NCBI RefSeq assembly: GCF_030272615.1
Contig: NC_081408.1
Span: forward strand, 203,402,191 to 203,466,190
Reading direction: 5' to 3'
DNA from: Cryptomeria japonica
Lineage: Eukaryota; Streptophyta; Pinopsida; Cupressales; Cupressaceae
DNA length: 64,000 nt
Shown here: positions 1-11,959 of the stretch, piece after piece
Numbering within the stretch: the stretch's first letter is position 1
Layout of the letters: each line of letters opens with the position of its first letter
Program-made: the position numbers and the translations under genes
Notes under the pieces: model-generated
What the model saw: the letters and a program-made list of their open reading frames with translations, nothing else
What the model was told of the DNA's origin: nothing
Database searches by the model: none

Positions 1-1410
1 TTTTTTTTCAACTTCTAGATATTTATACTAATGTTTTGTTTGGGTAGAAATTAATGACTAAATAACTACTTGTTTCTAGGTGAAAAGAAACTATAAGATG
101 GTTCACATAAAAATTAAAGATTATATTTGATTTACAATTTAATAGAAAAAATTTGGAACCATGTAAAGGAGGAATTTCTTACATTTCACATCTTACTAAT
201 GAACTAATTAAATAAAATACTTTTAATAGAGTTGAATATACAAATAATTATAATTAATTTATTTGTTTTAAATTTCATTTAACTTTTTCTTTGAATACAT
301 TTGGGAATTACAAATGGAAAATATTTACATTTTTAGATTATTTTATCTTCTTGAAATTACAATTTACTTCTAATTTTAGTTTAGTTATTGTGATATTGTT
401 TTCATTCTTTTAATTTCATTTATTTTGTAGATGAGATAATGAATCTCTCTTCTTGAAATTACAACTTTCATTTTTTCTTTTAAATTTTCTTTTTATTTAT
501 TATGATGATATTGTTTCCATTGTTGTTGTTTCATTTATTTTGTAGATGTTATAATAAAAGGCTTTCTAAGGAACAATTTAAGAACCATGAATATTTAATT
601 ATATGATTAATTTAAAATGTAAACATTCAGAAGAAATAGAACAATGTATTAAATTTATTGAACCCATCTTATTATAAGAAGTTGTATGATAACAAAAGTG
701 GTTTTGCGAATTACTCCATATTTTTTAATTTAGAAAATAGATGACCATAAGAAAATTAAATTAAATAATTTAATATATTCATTTGCATTTTATATATATG
801 ATAATATGTGTATACAAACAACCATATTTACAAATATTTACAAAAGCACGTGCACGCACACTCACATTGTAGATAATAGAAAAAATAAATTAGAGTCTGA
901 TTTAAACCACTTTTACACAAGCAATATTACTATGAAATTCAGTATAGAAATCTAGACATCACAATGCCTCTTAATTTACGCTCAAGACAGCCTACAGGAG
1001 AATGACAACTTATCTGCCTGGCCAAGATAATAGAATACGATTAGCAACTATATAAAATGATAGAAACATTCTCACTTAAAATAGTCTATCGATTAATTAA
1101 ATTGTAAACAGATGTGGAACATTTCGAATAGACTTTAAAATTCCACAAACTATATAAATGAAACATACGACTTTTCAATTTAGTTTATCTTATATTTTCA
1201 TTTAATATTCCAACGCCAAATTCATAGCTGTCTATTTGCAAGCTAAATTAACTTATTTCAATCAATTAATTTGTAAATGCAAAAATACACCTCTTAGTTC
1301 AAATGAAAAAACATTTCACCATTTAATGTTGGAGAGAGACACACGTAAAATGGATGTAAAAATCATTTAAATATAGTTTTACAATAAAACTATTTTAAAA
1401 CTAAACATAT
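1..1410. other. AT-rich intergenic DNA, no gene seen
   Basis: Very AT-rich sequence with long T and A runs. I see no coding motif, RNA gene or clear repeat. It forms the 5' flank of LINE-A. The abrupt rise in G content near 1410-1430 marks the likely element boundary. Confidence 0.6.
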
Positions 1411-1693
1411 TATGAAGATGGCTTTGGGTGTGCGTGGGTATTGTGCTAGGGTCGATGCGCCCTAGCTTGTGTCCTGCGCTCTGCTTGCTTCGTTCCAGGG
1501 AGGGGGGGGGGTTTCTTGCTTGATGGGGGTCAATTTTTGCTTCCTCGTGGTTAGGTTTTCTGGACTGTTGTAGGGTTTTTTTGCAACCCTTTTTGTTTCT
1601 TCTGCTCTGGGTTGCCATTGGAGTGTGTGGGGTTTTGGGGGTTGGGTTTTCCACCCCTCTTCTTTTTCTTCTTTTGGCATTTTCTCTAGATCC

Positions 1694-3128
1694 ATGGAGA
1701 ATAGAGGATTATCCTCTTCAAAGATGGTCTTTGGAGATCTAGCTATGGCGGATCTATCTCATTTGATGCATGCATGTGGAAAGGTACACATTGGTCACTC
1801 CCAATCTGGGGCAGACTTTTCTTCTTTGAAAGAGCCTTTTCACATGAAAAAGGTGAATGGTTGTTTGGACACATCCCAAGATCGTCCAATTCTGATTATT
1901 CAACCTAAGAAAATTTCAGAGGATGTTGAATATTGGTGCAATCATGCTCTCATATACAAATTTATCGGTCTTCGCCTCTCTATACTTGTTTTAGAGTCTT
2001 GGGCACGCCATGTTTGGAATCCTGAAGGAGGCATGGAGCTACTTATGGCAGCCAATAACTATTTTCTGGTTATTTTTTCCAACCTAGCAGATAGGAACAA
2101 GGCTTTTGAGGGTGGCACTTATTTTTTCAACCACGTGGGACTCTTTATCAAACCTTGGCACATTTGCTTTAATTCTATTGAGGAGCTTCCCTCTCATGTG
2201 CCCATGTGGATTCGATTACCGAGGCTTCCATTGGAATTCTGGAGAGAAGATATTCTTCACTCAATCTCACTGCTTCTTGGTAAACTTGTGGGTTCGGCTT
2301 CACAAACTCAAGATTGAAAGGTAATTTCCTATGCTTGTATATGCGTAGAAGTTGATTTAAATAATCCTTTGCCAGACTCTATGGAAATCTGTTTGGGGAC
2401 ATCTTCCTAGATCCAATAGTTGGACTATGAGACCTTGCCATTTAGATGCAGAATTTGTCATGAATATGGTCATTTACAGCAGAGATGTTCGAGAAATAAA
2501 TCTTCTAAATTGCCTATTTTCGATCCTCCTCACTCTATTCTTGGGGAAGATAAGGGGAAAGCCCCTATGCCTAATGGTCCTACTGATAAAGATGGCTTCA
2601 TTCTTGTGAACCTCAAAATAATGACAAGGGAAAGAAAAGAACCTGGTTGGGTAGGCAAAATGATGTCACCCTCAATAGGTTTGAGGTTCTAGAAGATTTG
2701 GTCCAAGAGGAAGGAGTTTCAGTTGAAATGTCCTTAGGTGCCCAATTTCAGCATGAGGTGCTAGATGGGGATTCAAAGAAAGAGGGTCTAGCCCTATCTT
2801 TGGAGAATCAATAGGATGTTCAAATGGCTATGGATTTGCCTTCCCATGTTCAGGACAACATAGATCTTAGTGAGTCACAGGTCCTTGAAGGTGCACTGGT
2901 CATGGCGTCTAGTCCTCCTTCCACTATAGTGGCCTCATGTTCAATGAAGAGTAACAAAGCCCCACCTGGTTTAGGCTTGCAGCAAAAGATCCTCAAAAAG
3001 GGTTCTTTAGACAAACCTTTAAAGAGTGGACAAAAAATGGATTAGGAAAAGGTTAAGCTTATTGGTGATACTTTGGTTGAGTTGGGGTTTGTGAAGCCTA
3101 TTGATTCCCACTTCTCTCAACCACATAG
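1694..3128 (+). pseudogene. LINE-A ORF1, DUF4283-like nucleic-acid-binding protein, broken
   Basis: ORF1 proteins of plant L1 elements bind element RNA as a chaperone. The likely start is the ATG at 1694 (MENRGL...). An upstream in-frame ATG at 1625 lies in leader-like sequence. The DUF4283-like core covers roughly codons 60-200, with the typical stretch ending in RLPRLPLEFW. A stop at 2315-2317 breaks the same frame, which continues with a knuckle CRICHEYGHLQQRC (CX2CX4HX4C) near 2445-2490. After about 2690 the frame shifts to a hydrophilic, low-similarity C-terminal tail that runs to about 3120, abutting ORF2. The stops look like C-to-T decay. Family assignment is solid; function of this copy is lost. 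Confidence 0.82.
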
Positions 3129-6100
3129 ATGATTGTGCTCTCATGTAATGTAAGGGGGTTGAATAACATCCCTTGACAAAAGGTTGTTCACAAATTAATT
3201 GACTCTAAGTCTCCTGATGTTGTTTTTATTCAAGAAACCAAGCTTTCAGTGGATGGTTTGGCAAGGAGTGATCTCTCATGGTAGTTTAGGGGGGGTTTCT
3301 TGCTTCTAAAACTAGAGGAAATTTTTCCCTTTGTGGTGGTTTTCTAGAAGGTCTTCCATTTCTATGGTCACTTCTAGCTTTGAGACTGGAGAAAGATGTC
3401 TCTTCTCTAATATTTATTCTCCTACTAATCTTGTGGGTAAGTCTCATCTTTGGGCTCACATCAATCTTGTTTGGGCTCATGAGCCTTTTCTCCCCTGGAT
3501 TTTGGCTGGAGATTTTCATGTCATTACTAGTATGGAGGAAAAGTGAGGTAAGTTATTCAAGCTTGATCCTTCCTCAAATTTACTCAGAGTTAATATTGGT
3601 CTCTTAAATCTCATTGATGTGAAGCCAATTAATGATTCGTGAAGCCAATTAATGATGTCTTTACATGGAATAATAGGAAGAGTGGTGCTGAGGCTATCTC
3701 TAAAAGGCTTGATATATTTTTGGTTTCCTACTTTTGGGTGCATGATAGGTGGTCCACCAGTTTAGAAATTCTTGATTGGAGGGGTTCTGATCATTGGCCT
3801 ATTAAGTTTTCTATTACATCTTTTAGAACCTCCAAAAATCCCTCTTTCAAATTTCAATCGATGTGGCTTTGTGATCAATCATTGAGGGATCTTATGGTTG
3901 ATTGGTGGTATGAAGGGGTGCGTGCCCACGGGTAGGCTATTTACTCCTTTGCGAAGAGATTGCAACATGTAAAATGTAGGCTGAAGAGGTGGAATAAACA
4001 ATGTTTTGGGAACTTGAATAGACACAAGATGGAAGCTCAATCCAAGCTGGATGAGGTTACACATAAAATTAGGGATCAAGGGATGACTTTGGAGCTTAGT
4101 ATGGCCGAGTCCCTTGCTCTAAAGGACTTAGAAGAGTGGGAGTTGCATGAGGAGATTTTCTCGAAACAAATGTCTTGTGTGGATTGGCTCCAAGAAGGCG
4201 ATAGAAACACTTCTTTTTTTTATAATTTTGTTAAGGCTCAGAGGTATGGTAACTCTATTAACTCTCTCATTTCTTTAGAAGGGGTTCATCTTTCATCTAA
4301 AGAAGAAATTGCTACAGAAGCTATCATTTTTTTTTCTAATTTGTTTACCAAAGAGGATCTTGAAGCTATAGTGGAAGAGAGGGCCATCTTGAACTATATT
4401 CCCCCTCTTGTTTCTATTGAAATGAATGATGCTCTCTTGAACCCCATTTTGTTGTCTGAACTTGAGGGGGTTATGTTTCAAATGAAAAAGGCAAGGCTCC
4501 TAGCCCTGATGGGTTTCCTATTGAATTTTTTCAAGAATTTTGGGAGATTATAAAGTATGATCTTCTAGATGTGGTTCAAGAATCTGATAGGAATAAACAA
4601 ATGCTCAAATCTATGAATTATACCTTCTTGTCTCTCATTCCTAAGAAGGAGGGGGCTCATAGCTTAGATTAGTACAGGCCTATTGCTTTATGTAATGTTG
4701 TCTACAAGATCATCACTATATTGATTGTTGAACGACTCAAACCTCTCCTCTGCAGTTTGGTTTCTAAGGAGCAAGGTGGTTTCATTGATGGAAGACAAAT
4801 ACTTGATGGAGTTGTGATAGCAATGGATGCTATTCATTCTATGGCTTCCTCTAAGGAGAAGGCTATGTTTATATAACTTGACATGGCCAAACCTTATGAT
4901 AGGGTGAGTTGGGATTTCTTACAGAAGATCCTTCTGGATTTTGATTTTGGAGAAGAGTGGGTGAATTGGGTTCTTAGTTGTGTGACTTCTACCTCTTTAT
5001 CAGTTCTTGTTAATGGGTAACCATTAGAATTGTTTAGCACTTCGCGGGGGCTTCGGCAAGGGGACCCTTTATCTCCCTATTTATTTATTCTCATGGCTGA
5101 AGGTCTTGGCAGATTTCTCACTTCCCAAGTGAGACATGGTCTTATTCAAGGCTGGAGTTTGAGTAATGCTCTACCTCTCTACTCCCATCTTCAATTTGTG
5201 GATGACACAAGTTTGATGGGCAAGGCCACAATCAACGATGCAGTGAATTTCAAGAGAGCTTTGGATATCTATTGCAAAGCCTCAGGTCAGAAAATTAATA
5301 AAGAAGAACCATCCATATATTTTATTAATACCCCTCGACTTATTCAGAATAGGATTGCCGTGATCCTCAGATTTCAGATGGGGTCCCTTCCTTTGTTGTA
5401 CCTCGGGATTCCTTTAGATTTGGGGGTTCAGCATGGAGATTTTTGGCAAGGAATTTTGGATAAATTTTGTTGTAAGGTTAATCATTGGACTTACAGGTGG
5501 TTATCCTCTGCTAGAAGAGTGACTCTTCTGAAGACTGTGGTGCAATCACTTCCCATTTATAGGTGTTTTGTGCAGGCTCCCGCCTCTAGCTTTGTGAGAG
5601 AGTTTGATGCTCTTTCCCGTCAATCTATTTGGTCTAGTAGTTTTCTTTCTTCTAAGTGGAGTTTAGTTAAATGTGACTCTGTTTGCAGACCGAGACATGC
5701 CGGGGATCTTGGCCGCAATTCTATTTCTTTGGTAAGCAAGGCCTCGGTGGCTAAGCTATATTGGAGGTGGTGTAACAGTTAGGATCAAGACTAGGCCATG
5801 ATTTTAACCCACAAGTATCTCCCTAGTGCTAATGATCATGAGGTACCTCATCTTAGTTTAATGGGCAAGGGCTCTTGTATCTAGGATACTCTTAAAAAAG
5901 GTGCCCAACTTATTAAAGATGGTCTTTTTTGGATTTGTAATAGAGGCTATGAAGCTCTTTTTTGGCAGGACTCTTGGGATGGTCACTCTCCTATTCTGTC
6001 TAGTTATCCACAACTTCAGCCTCTTTCCAACATTTTCACTGATGCTGGATAGGTTAAGGTGAAGAATTTTAAAATGGTTAGGTGCATTGGATAGATTGAG

Positions 6101-7419
6101 GTGACTTATTGGAAGGATTCTCTTGAATGGCCCTTGGGTGGCTCAAATGAAGATCGTGTGGTGTTGGTTAATATCTTGGAGGGTAGGTTATATAGTTCCC
6201 TGAAGGAGAGAGATATTTTGGCTTGGGGTCCTAATCCAAAAAGCAAGTTTTCTATTGTTTAAGTTTATGCTTGGCTTGATAGGCAATTGCATGGCCTGAT
6301 AGATGTTCCCTTGTGGAAGAAGGTTTGGAATAGCTTCTCTTGGCCAAAATGTAATTTCTTCTTATGGCTGGTTGCTTAGATTAAATGCCTCATGTAGAAG
6401 AATATTCATAAGAGAGGCTTCCACGGACCATCTATCTGTTATCTTTGTATGCATAATGAGGAAGACTACTCCCACTTGTTTTTTCTATGCCCTTTCTCTA
6501 GGGAGATTTGGCACAATTGGTGGGAGGCTTGGCAACATGCTTGTTTTCATGCTACCTCCTTAATTTAATTTTGGGATAGCTTCTTCAAACCCCCACAAAA
6601 GACATCTTTTCTTCAAGTGGCTTGGGCTATTGGGCCAGCTCTTATAATCTGGAATTTATGGTTGGAAAGGAATCGAAGGGCCTTTTGTGATTCACATATA
6701 AGGAGTCCTCAGGTGTCGCAGAAGATAGTTAATAGGCTTCAGGAGACAATCTTGGCTAAGTGCAATTTATCTGAAAATGTTGATCTGAGTGATTATGCTA
6801 TTGTAAGGAATCTGCAATTGGAAAACATTAAAATGGACTATGTTGCTGGAAATAGATCTCAACATGCAAAGCAACGAATAAGTAGAGATGGAAGGTGGAT
6901 TCCCCCTCCTATGGGAATGTAAAAAATTAATACAGATGATTCTTCCTATGGGAATCCTAGACATGCAGGTATTGGAGGTATAGGTAGAGGTGATGATGGT
7001 TGTGCAGTTTTTTCTTCTCTATTTATATTGGGTAGCACTCTAACAATCTTATGGAGGCCCTAGCTATTAAGATTTTTGTTGAGTGAGGTTGTTCTTTAGG
7101 ATGGAGGAAGATTATTTGTGAGTTAGATTCTCAGATTGTTGTGGACATGTTGAATAATCAAAATTTGAATGATGTGAGTTGGCAATTAGCTTTTGTGGTC
7201 AGCCAGGTTTTACAAATGTGTAAAAAAATGGAATTTGTCTCCTTTTGTCATATTCCCAGGGAGTGGAATAAAGTGGCTGATTGTTTGGCCAAGTGGGCTT
7301 TAGAGCATTTTGATGGTTGGGATTTTGGTGGAAGGGATAGTCTACCTCCTGATTATCTTGAAACTTTAGATAGGTTAATGCCAGAAGACAGGATGATGCA
7401 AGAGCACCTAGTGGTGTAG
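3129..7419 (+). pseudogene. LINE-A ORF2, endonuclease-reverse transcriptase-RNase H, broken
   Basis: The polyprotein that nicks the target and copies element RNA onto it. The ATG at 3129 opens an APE-type endonuclease (SCNVRGLN, then FIQETK), interrupted by TGA at 3174. A linker runs over 3960-4550. The reverse transcriptase spans about 4560-5780 with YRPIAL, LDMAKPYDRV, RQGDPLSPYLF and the catalytic FVDD at 5195-5206. A zinc-binding zf-RVT-like part (CYLCMHNEED...H...C) lies near 6420-6500. An RNase H type domain runs from about 6920 (NTDDSSYGNP) to 7419 with CELDSQ and HIPREWNKVADCLA. Many Trp codons have become TAG. A short 20-bp-period duplication at 3619-3656 also shifts the frame. Confidence 0.88.
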
Positions 7420-7735
7420 GATCAATTTCCTTTTTATGTTTGTTTAATTTTCATTGTCATTTTTGAGGCCCTTCCAGGCTCTGGATGAGCCTGGATTTTG
7501 GTGTAATTCCAAAGTAGTTAGCCTTTGACGTCATCTTTTTTAGGGCTTTTCAAAAAGGTATTATCATTGGAAATCCCATGGTTGGATCTATTGCTATGGT
7601 CACTAGACTTTGTAGTGGTGGTGTTGGTAGTTCTTTTAGGATCCTTTTAGTTTTTGTTGTTGTCTTGGTGGGCCTAAGGCATGTTCTTTGTAATTCTACA
7701 ATTTCTGAATAAATCTTTACCCTTTTTTCAAAATA

Positions 7736-10271
7736 AAAAACAAATATATATATTATAAAAAATTAAAGAACAATAAATTTAAATTAAAAAAGTAACAACC
7801 TTTTGAAAATGCAACTTATCGAACAAGTAAAAAAACCAATATAATTTTTAAATCCATAAACAATACATATCCTAAACATAATTATAACCATTTCATTTTA
7901 TTTTTTTTCATTACCTTGTCTACTCTAGTATAATAGTTTCTCCTTTCCATTATATTGGGAATAAGTTGAATTGAATAGCATCAAATATTTTAGACCTGGG
8001 TTTTAAATGAAATGTAATGCAACTCAAAACCATGGAAAAAGGGGCAGAGCTTGGAGGGAAAATATTGACCATAGAAAAATATTTTAAACATGTCATAGAA
8101 CAAAAACCAGAGATTGTTTCAATTTGTTCACAACAAAAAAAGTTAGATGTACAATTTGTTTTGGCTTTCAAAGCTACTACATTTGCAAGGCTGAGGTAAT
8201 AAATGGCACCTTCCCCACAAATTCACCACTTTAACATTCACAATATCCATCTAATTGAAGTCAAACAATAATTTTTCATTTGTATGAACAAATAAATTCA
8301 AATCTATTTATCTACTAATATTGAAGAGGAGACCCGATTCGCCTAATAGCTGGGAAAAGGCAGATGGCCCTTTTAGGGGAAATAATGAATAAAAGGTTGA
8401 ATACTATTCTAAAATAGGAACATCCATTGGTACTCCATGCATTCAAAGTGGTTTAGGGGGAAGACTATTTAAACATAGACTACATGCATTGTGTTAACTC
8501 CAACATATCTTCAATGTTTCTAGCATTAGCATTGGACAAAGGATTGAGTAAGGAAAATGGTAGGGACCTAACAAAGGCATTTTTCAAAGCCCAATTTTTC
8601 AAGGGTATGGAGGTAACACTAAGTAACATGGAAGAAAATTGGATCCCACTATCAAAGGATTATGATAAAAAAGATGATGAAATAGAAAAGCTTCCAAAAT
8701 TTTGTTGGATGATGAAATGGAGTATCAGGACAACAAAGAAAGGTCTATAAGGTGCTTAAACTTTCTACTAAACTAGATAGATGTGGTAATCAACCCTAAC
8801 CCCATGAGGATGGAAAATTTCATGGAACAGGAACAAATAGAGGAGTAGAATGATGAGAGTGACTCAGATGATGATGACCATCACAAAATGAAGGAGTAAA
8901 GTCTAAGCAAGTGACATTTTGGAAAGATATGTAATTCTTGTTAGTAGTTCTAGTTACTTTAGAAAAAAATTAATGATAGGGAGTTTTTTGGTTATAGTCT
9001 AGTGCTAGAAGTAATAAACAAAAAATCATAGGCCTGTGAGACCCTATTTGTAATTAAGAATTCTAGAACTATGCATAAGGTATATTTAGTTAGAGACGAA
9101 GTTTATGCTATAAATAGAACTACTTTAATGAAAACTGGAGAGTGAAATTGTACTAATAGAGTTTGTGAGAAAACAATTACAATTTTATTTGATTAATATA
9201 TTACAAAGATAACAATCTCATCTTTAGAAGTGAATTTTTTTAGTGCATCACATGCATATTAATGTAGGGAGAATTTTAGGGGAGATATGTTGATTCTAAT
9301 AGAGCACACAATCAGAATTCTCTCCCAAGATGTAGATGACATAAATGCATTCAAATAAAATGATAGCAATCTTATCTATCAGTAGTGAAAAGCTTTTTTT
9401 ATTGCTAAAATTTGTTGAGTAGATTTTTCAATACTAGAAATTGTATATGAAATGTTTTAGGTTGTTTTGAGGCATGAGATAGGTTTACTAGTAAATTGTG
9501 GATATGCAAGTCCACAATGAAAATCTATTGGCTAATAATATAATATAAATATAATTTATGGTATATATTTTTTATCATATGTAATATATATGATTTTATG
9601 GATTTTTTGATAGAGACTAAAGGGAGGTGTTATTTATAGCCTTTTATCGAACACTTGGCCACATAATTTCATTTTTCTTTGCATGTAAGGCACACAATAT
9701 TTTGCATCATTATCAAAATTCTATAATAGAATTTTAAAAAGGTTAGTATACTACATAATCTATCAAATCATATTGCATGAGTGGGAACATTAAAAGGGGT
9801 TATGTAAAGAGAGGCCTAGACTAAGTCATCAATACTTAGTGTGGGATGTTTAAGCCTATCCAAGCTCTCAAAATGCCACTTGTCATAGGTGTTGGGTAGA
9901 TTTAATTTGTATATTGAATATTGTTCAAGGCTTGTACATGTGTGATGATCCATAGAATTTAAAAACTATATTTTTCATAATGGGAATGCTAACTCCAAAA
10001 ATTTCCCATACAACACATGAGCATTTTGATTAATATTCATCATTCTAAAATTCAGTCAAGATGGGTCTTGTTCTCCTTTAAAACTTTCATTGCATTTCTA
10101 TCCATATTGGTTCACAAAAGAAAAAGTAGAGAAATATATTTTCTTGAAAGGAATGTGGGGCTTTTTCTTATTCTCAAAGAGGTATTGTAGATTAGAATGG
10201 AGGTTGTGTAATTAGGTACATGATATATAGTCATTTTTCATGTAAAGACATTTTGAAGGAAATTCAAATAG
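7736..10271. other. AT-rich intergenic DNA with one unrecognised ORF
   Basis: Mostly AT-rich and without recognised genes. On the plus strand 8484-8750 is open for 88 codons and encodes a lysine-rich, acidic peptide (ends ...WSIRTTKKGL); I do not recognise it. A broken Asp/His run follows near 8850-8890. The surroundings at 8900-9250 could be retroelement debris, but I cannot name a family. Confidence 0.4.
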
Positions 10272-10729
10272 CTAAACTATTTTTTTAATAAGAGTGTATT
10301 TTATAAATAAATTTATTGTGCAAAGTATGCTATTGGTAAAAGTGAACATTTTAATAATAATAAAAATAATGGTTTTATTCAAGCTTCTTCCATTAGATTT
10401 CCACTCTCCTCGCTCTCTCCCATTTTCAAATTTTAGTTCCCCAGTCAAGTCCACAAGTGTTAAAGGCTCACCTACTTGGAAACCTAGTGGTTGTCCTTTC
10501 AAATTTGAGCTTAGTATATCACTCTCAAACAATGCTAATCCAAAACCCGACATTTTCTCTTGAGTTTGTGGTAAACTTTTCCCCTTCACCACGCAAATCT
10601 TCCTTTCTAGAATTGTTGCATAATTCCTCTTGTGCAACCTCTTTTGGCACAACCCCTAAGTGCCTTCCTTGTGTCTCCTTTGATCTTGAGGTGGTGTTGG
10701 GTCACAAAGTGCTACAATGTATCTCATAG
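10272..10729 (-). other. Unrecognised minus-strand ORF
   Basis: An open minus-strand frame of 126 codons (10652 to 10272) that extends upstream to about 10729 through one stop. The predicted product is mixed and hydrophilic (GFGLALFESD, GEPLTLVDLTGELKF) and then turns into a hydrophobic, low-complexity end where the DNA is AT-rich (codons about 100-126). No motif is recognised and no promoter or intron signal is clear. It may be chance, or a relic of a gene fragment. Confidence 0.2.
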
Positions 10730-10833
10730 TGTAAAAGGAAAGGTTGAGTATAAAGGTTTAGTTGCTAGTGGCCCTTTCTACTAGACTTGCATACCTAGAT
10801 TTATAGACACGGGTGAACTCACAAAGCTAGTTC

Positions 10834-10868
10834 CCACTTTTGCCAATGAAGGAAATTGGCAAAAGTGG
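10834..10868. repeat. Perfect 14-bp inverted repeat with 7-nt loop
   Basis: CCACTTTTGCCAAT (10834-10847) and ATTGGCAAAAGTGG (10855-10868) are exact reverse complements separated by GAAGGAA. The left arm is the inner part of the TIR, so the element's left end can fold on itself or pair with its right end. Confidence 0.85.
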
Positions 10869-10926
10869 AAAATTTTGTTTACGGGGCGTTTGAACGAAGT
10901 GGGGGTGTTTGAACGGAATACCCTTT

Positions 10927-11100
10927 GGGGTTCGAGCAAAGACCCCACTTCGCTCGAACCCAATCTTTTGAGTGAAGAACCTTTAATGCCCGTTTATGTC
11001 ATTTTTTAATTATAGCATGGGGGTTCAATCGAACCCCCCTTCATTTGAACCCCCCTAAAAATAGGGGGTTCGCTCGAACCCCCCTTCATTCGAACCCCTT
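10927..11100. repeat. Clustered GGGGTTCGA / TCGAACCCC motifs
   Basis: At least six copies in both orientations of a motif close to GGGGGTTCGCTCGAACCCC are packed in about 170 bases, including hairpin-forming pairs at 10927-10961 and 11063-11082. The motif resembles a tRNA T-arm, but no tRNA is present. These look like subterminal repeats of the surrounding TIR element. Confidence 0.6.
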
Positions 11101-11959
11101 GTTTAACACTTCTCTAAAGATTTCTACATTTTTTTGCTGATTTTTTGCCTTGAAACCTCTGGTTGAAGGCTCAAATGGAATGATCTAGACAACCCAAAAT
11201 GTAGTATTATAGTCCTCAAAGCAAGCTTTCTAATGAATATAATTTTATTACATATTGAGTTTATTATTTTTTTTAATTTTACCAAATATAGGTTTTTCAC
11301 CAAACATGAACTTCTCTGTTCAACGCATTGGGAAAAATAGGAAACTAATTGAAAAAAATTCTGAAAAATATCTAAACCCTGGGTATTGATGTCTTCTTTC
11401 TAACAAAAAAACTAAAATAAAATTTTGATATATATAGAATAAGTTATGTGTTCAAACGTAAACCTATGTCTGAATTATGACTAGTCGGACTTCAAAACTT
11501 AATAAAATGAAAAATATTGAACATATCACTATCAAACCAACTGCAAGCCTTGGATATTGATGTTACAAACCAAAATTCGAAAGAATTGAGTTTTTATCAT
11601 TTATAGAAAAAAAGTTATGTATTTCAGGAGGCACTTCACTCTTAAAAAATGTAGTTTGTTGTAAAAAACTACTTTTCGAGGGAGATGGAAACATTAAAAA
11701 AAAAACCTTCAAAAAAATTTGAAAAAAATATATATATAATCTACAAAAAAAATTCTACAAATCACTAATTTACATCATCTTCAAATTCTTAATAGTTCAA
11801 AAGTTATAGTTGTCGGAAGTTGAAGATTATTTTAAAATTGTTCATCTCAGTGTCAAAAGTGGCAAAAAAGTGGGAACCATTATTGTGAGTACACCCACAC
11901 TGGAACTCTATGATTACAAGTAAGGTTGAGATTTACCCCTATGAATATGGTTTCTTTGT

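Larger units (their letters stand above)
1411..7735 (+). mobile_element. LINE-A: near full-length plant L1-type LINE
   Basis: A non-LTR retrotransposon in the classic plant L1 order: a GC-richer 5' leader with a G run near 1500, ORF1 (DUF4283-like plus CCHC knuckle), ORF2 (endonuclease, reverse transcriptase, zinc-binding region, RNase H), and a 3' UTR of about 320 bases ending in an AATAAA-like signal and an A-rich tail near 7710-7740. Both ORFs carry many stops and a few frameshifts, so the copy is dead. No extra ORF follows RNase H, unlike LINE-B, LINE-C and LINE-E. The 5' edge is set by composition only, and I could not identify a target-site duplication with confidence in the AT-rich flanks. 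Confidence 0.88.
10808..11900. mobile_element. Non-autonomous DNA transposon with imperfect terminal inverted repeats
   Basis: The left end (10808-10845) contains GGGTGAACTCAC, then GTTCCCACTTTTGCCA. The reverse complement of the right end (about 11860-11900) reads GGGTGTACTCAC, then GTTCCCACTTTTTTGCCA at matching spacing. This gives imperfect TIRs of roughly 38 bases around a 1.1-kb body with no transposase frame. The left TIR runs into a perfect hairpin, and the left half holds alternating GGGGTTCGA/TCGAACCCC motifs. I could not fix the outermost base or a target-site duplication, so the superfamily is open. Confidence 0.6.

Noticed and set aside
1379-1695. Two overlapping minus-strand ORFs
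   Set aside because: They lie opposite the LINE-A leader and ORF1 start, are low complexity (Pro, Lys, Gln) and show no motif.
10927-11100. GGTTCGA motifs resembling tRNA T-arms
   Set aside because: No acceptor stem, D-arm or anticodon arm at matching spacing; the motifs occur in both orientations as an array inside a TIR element.
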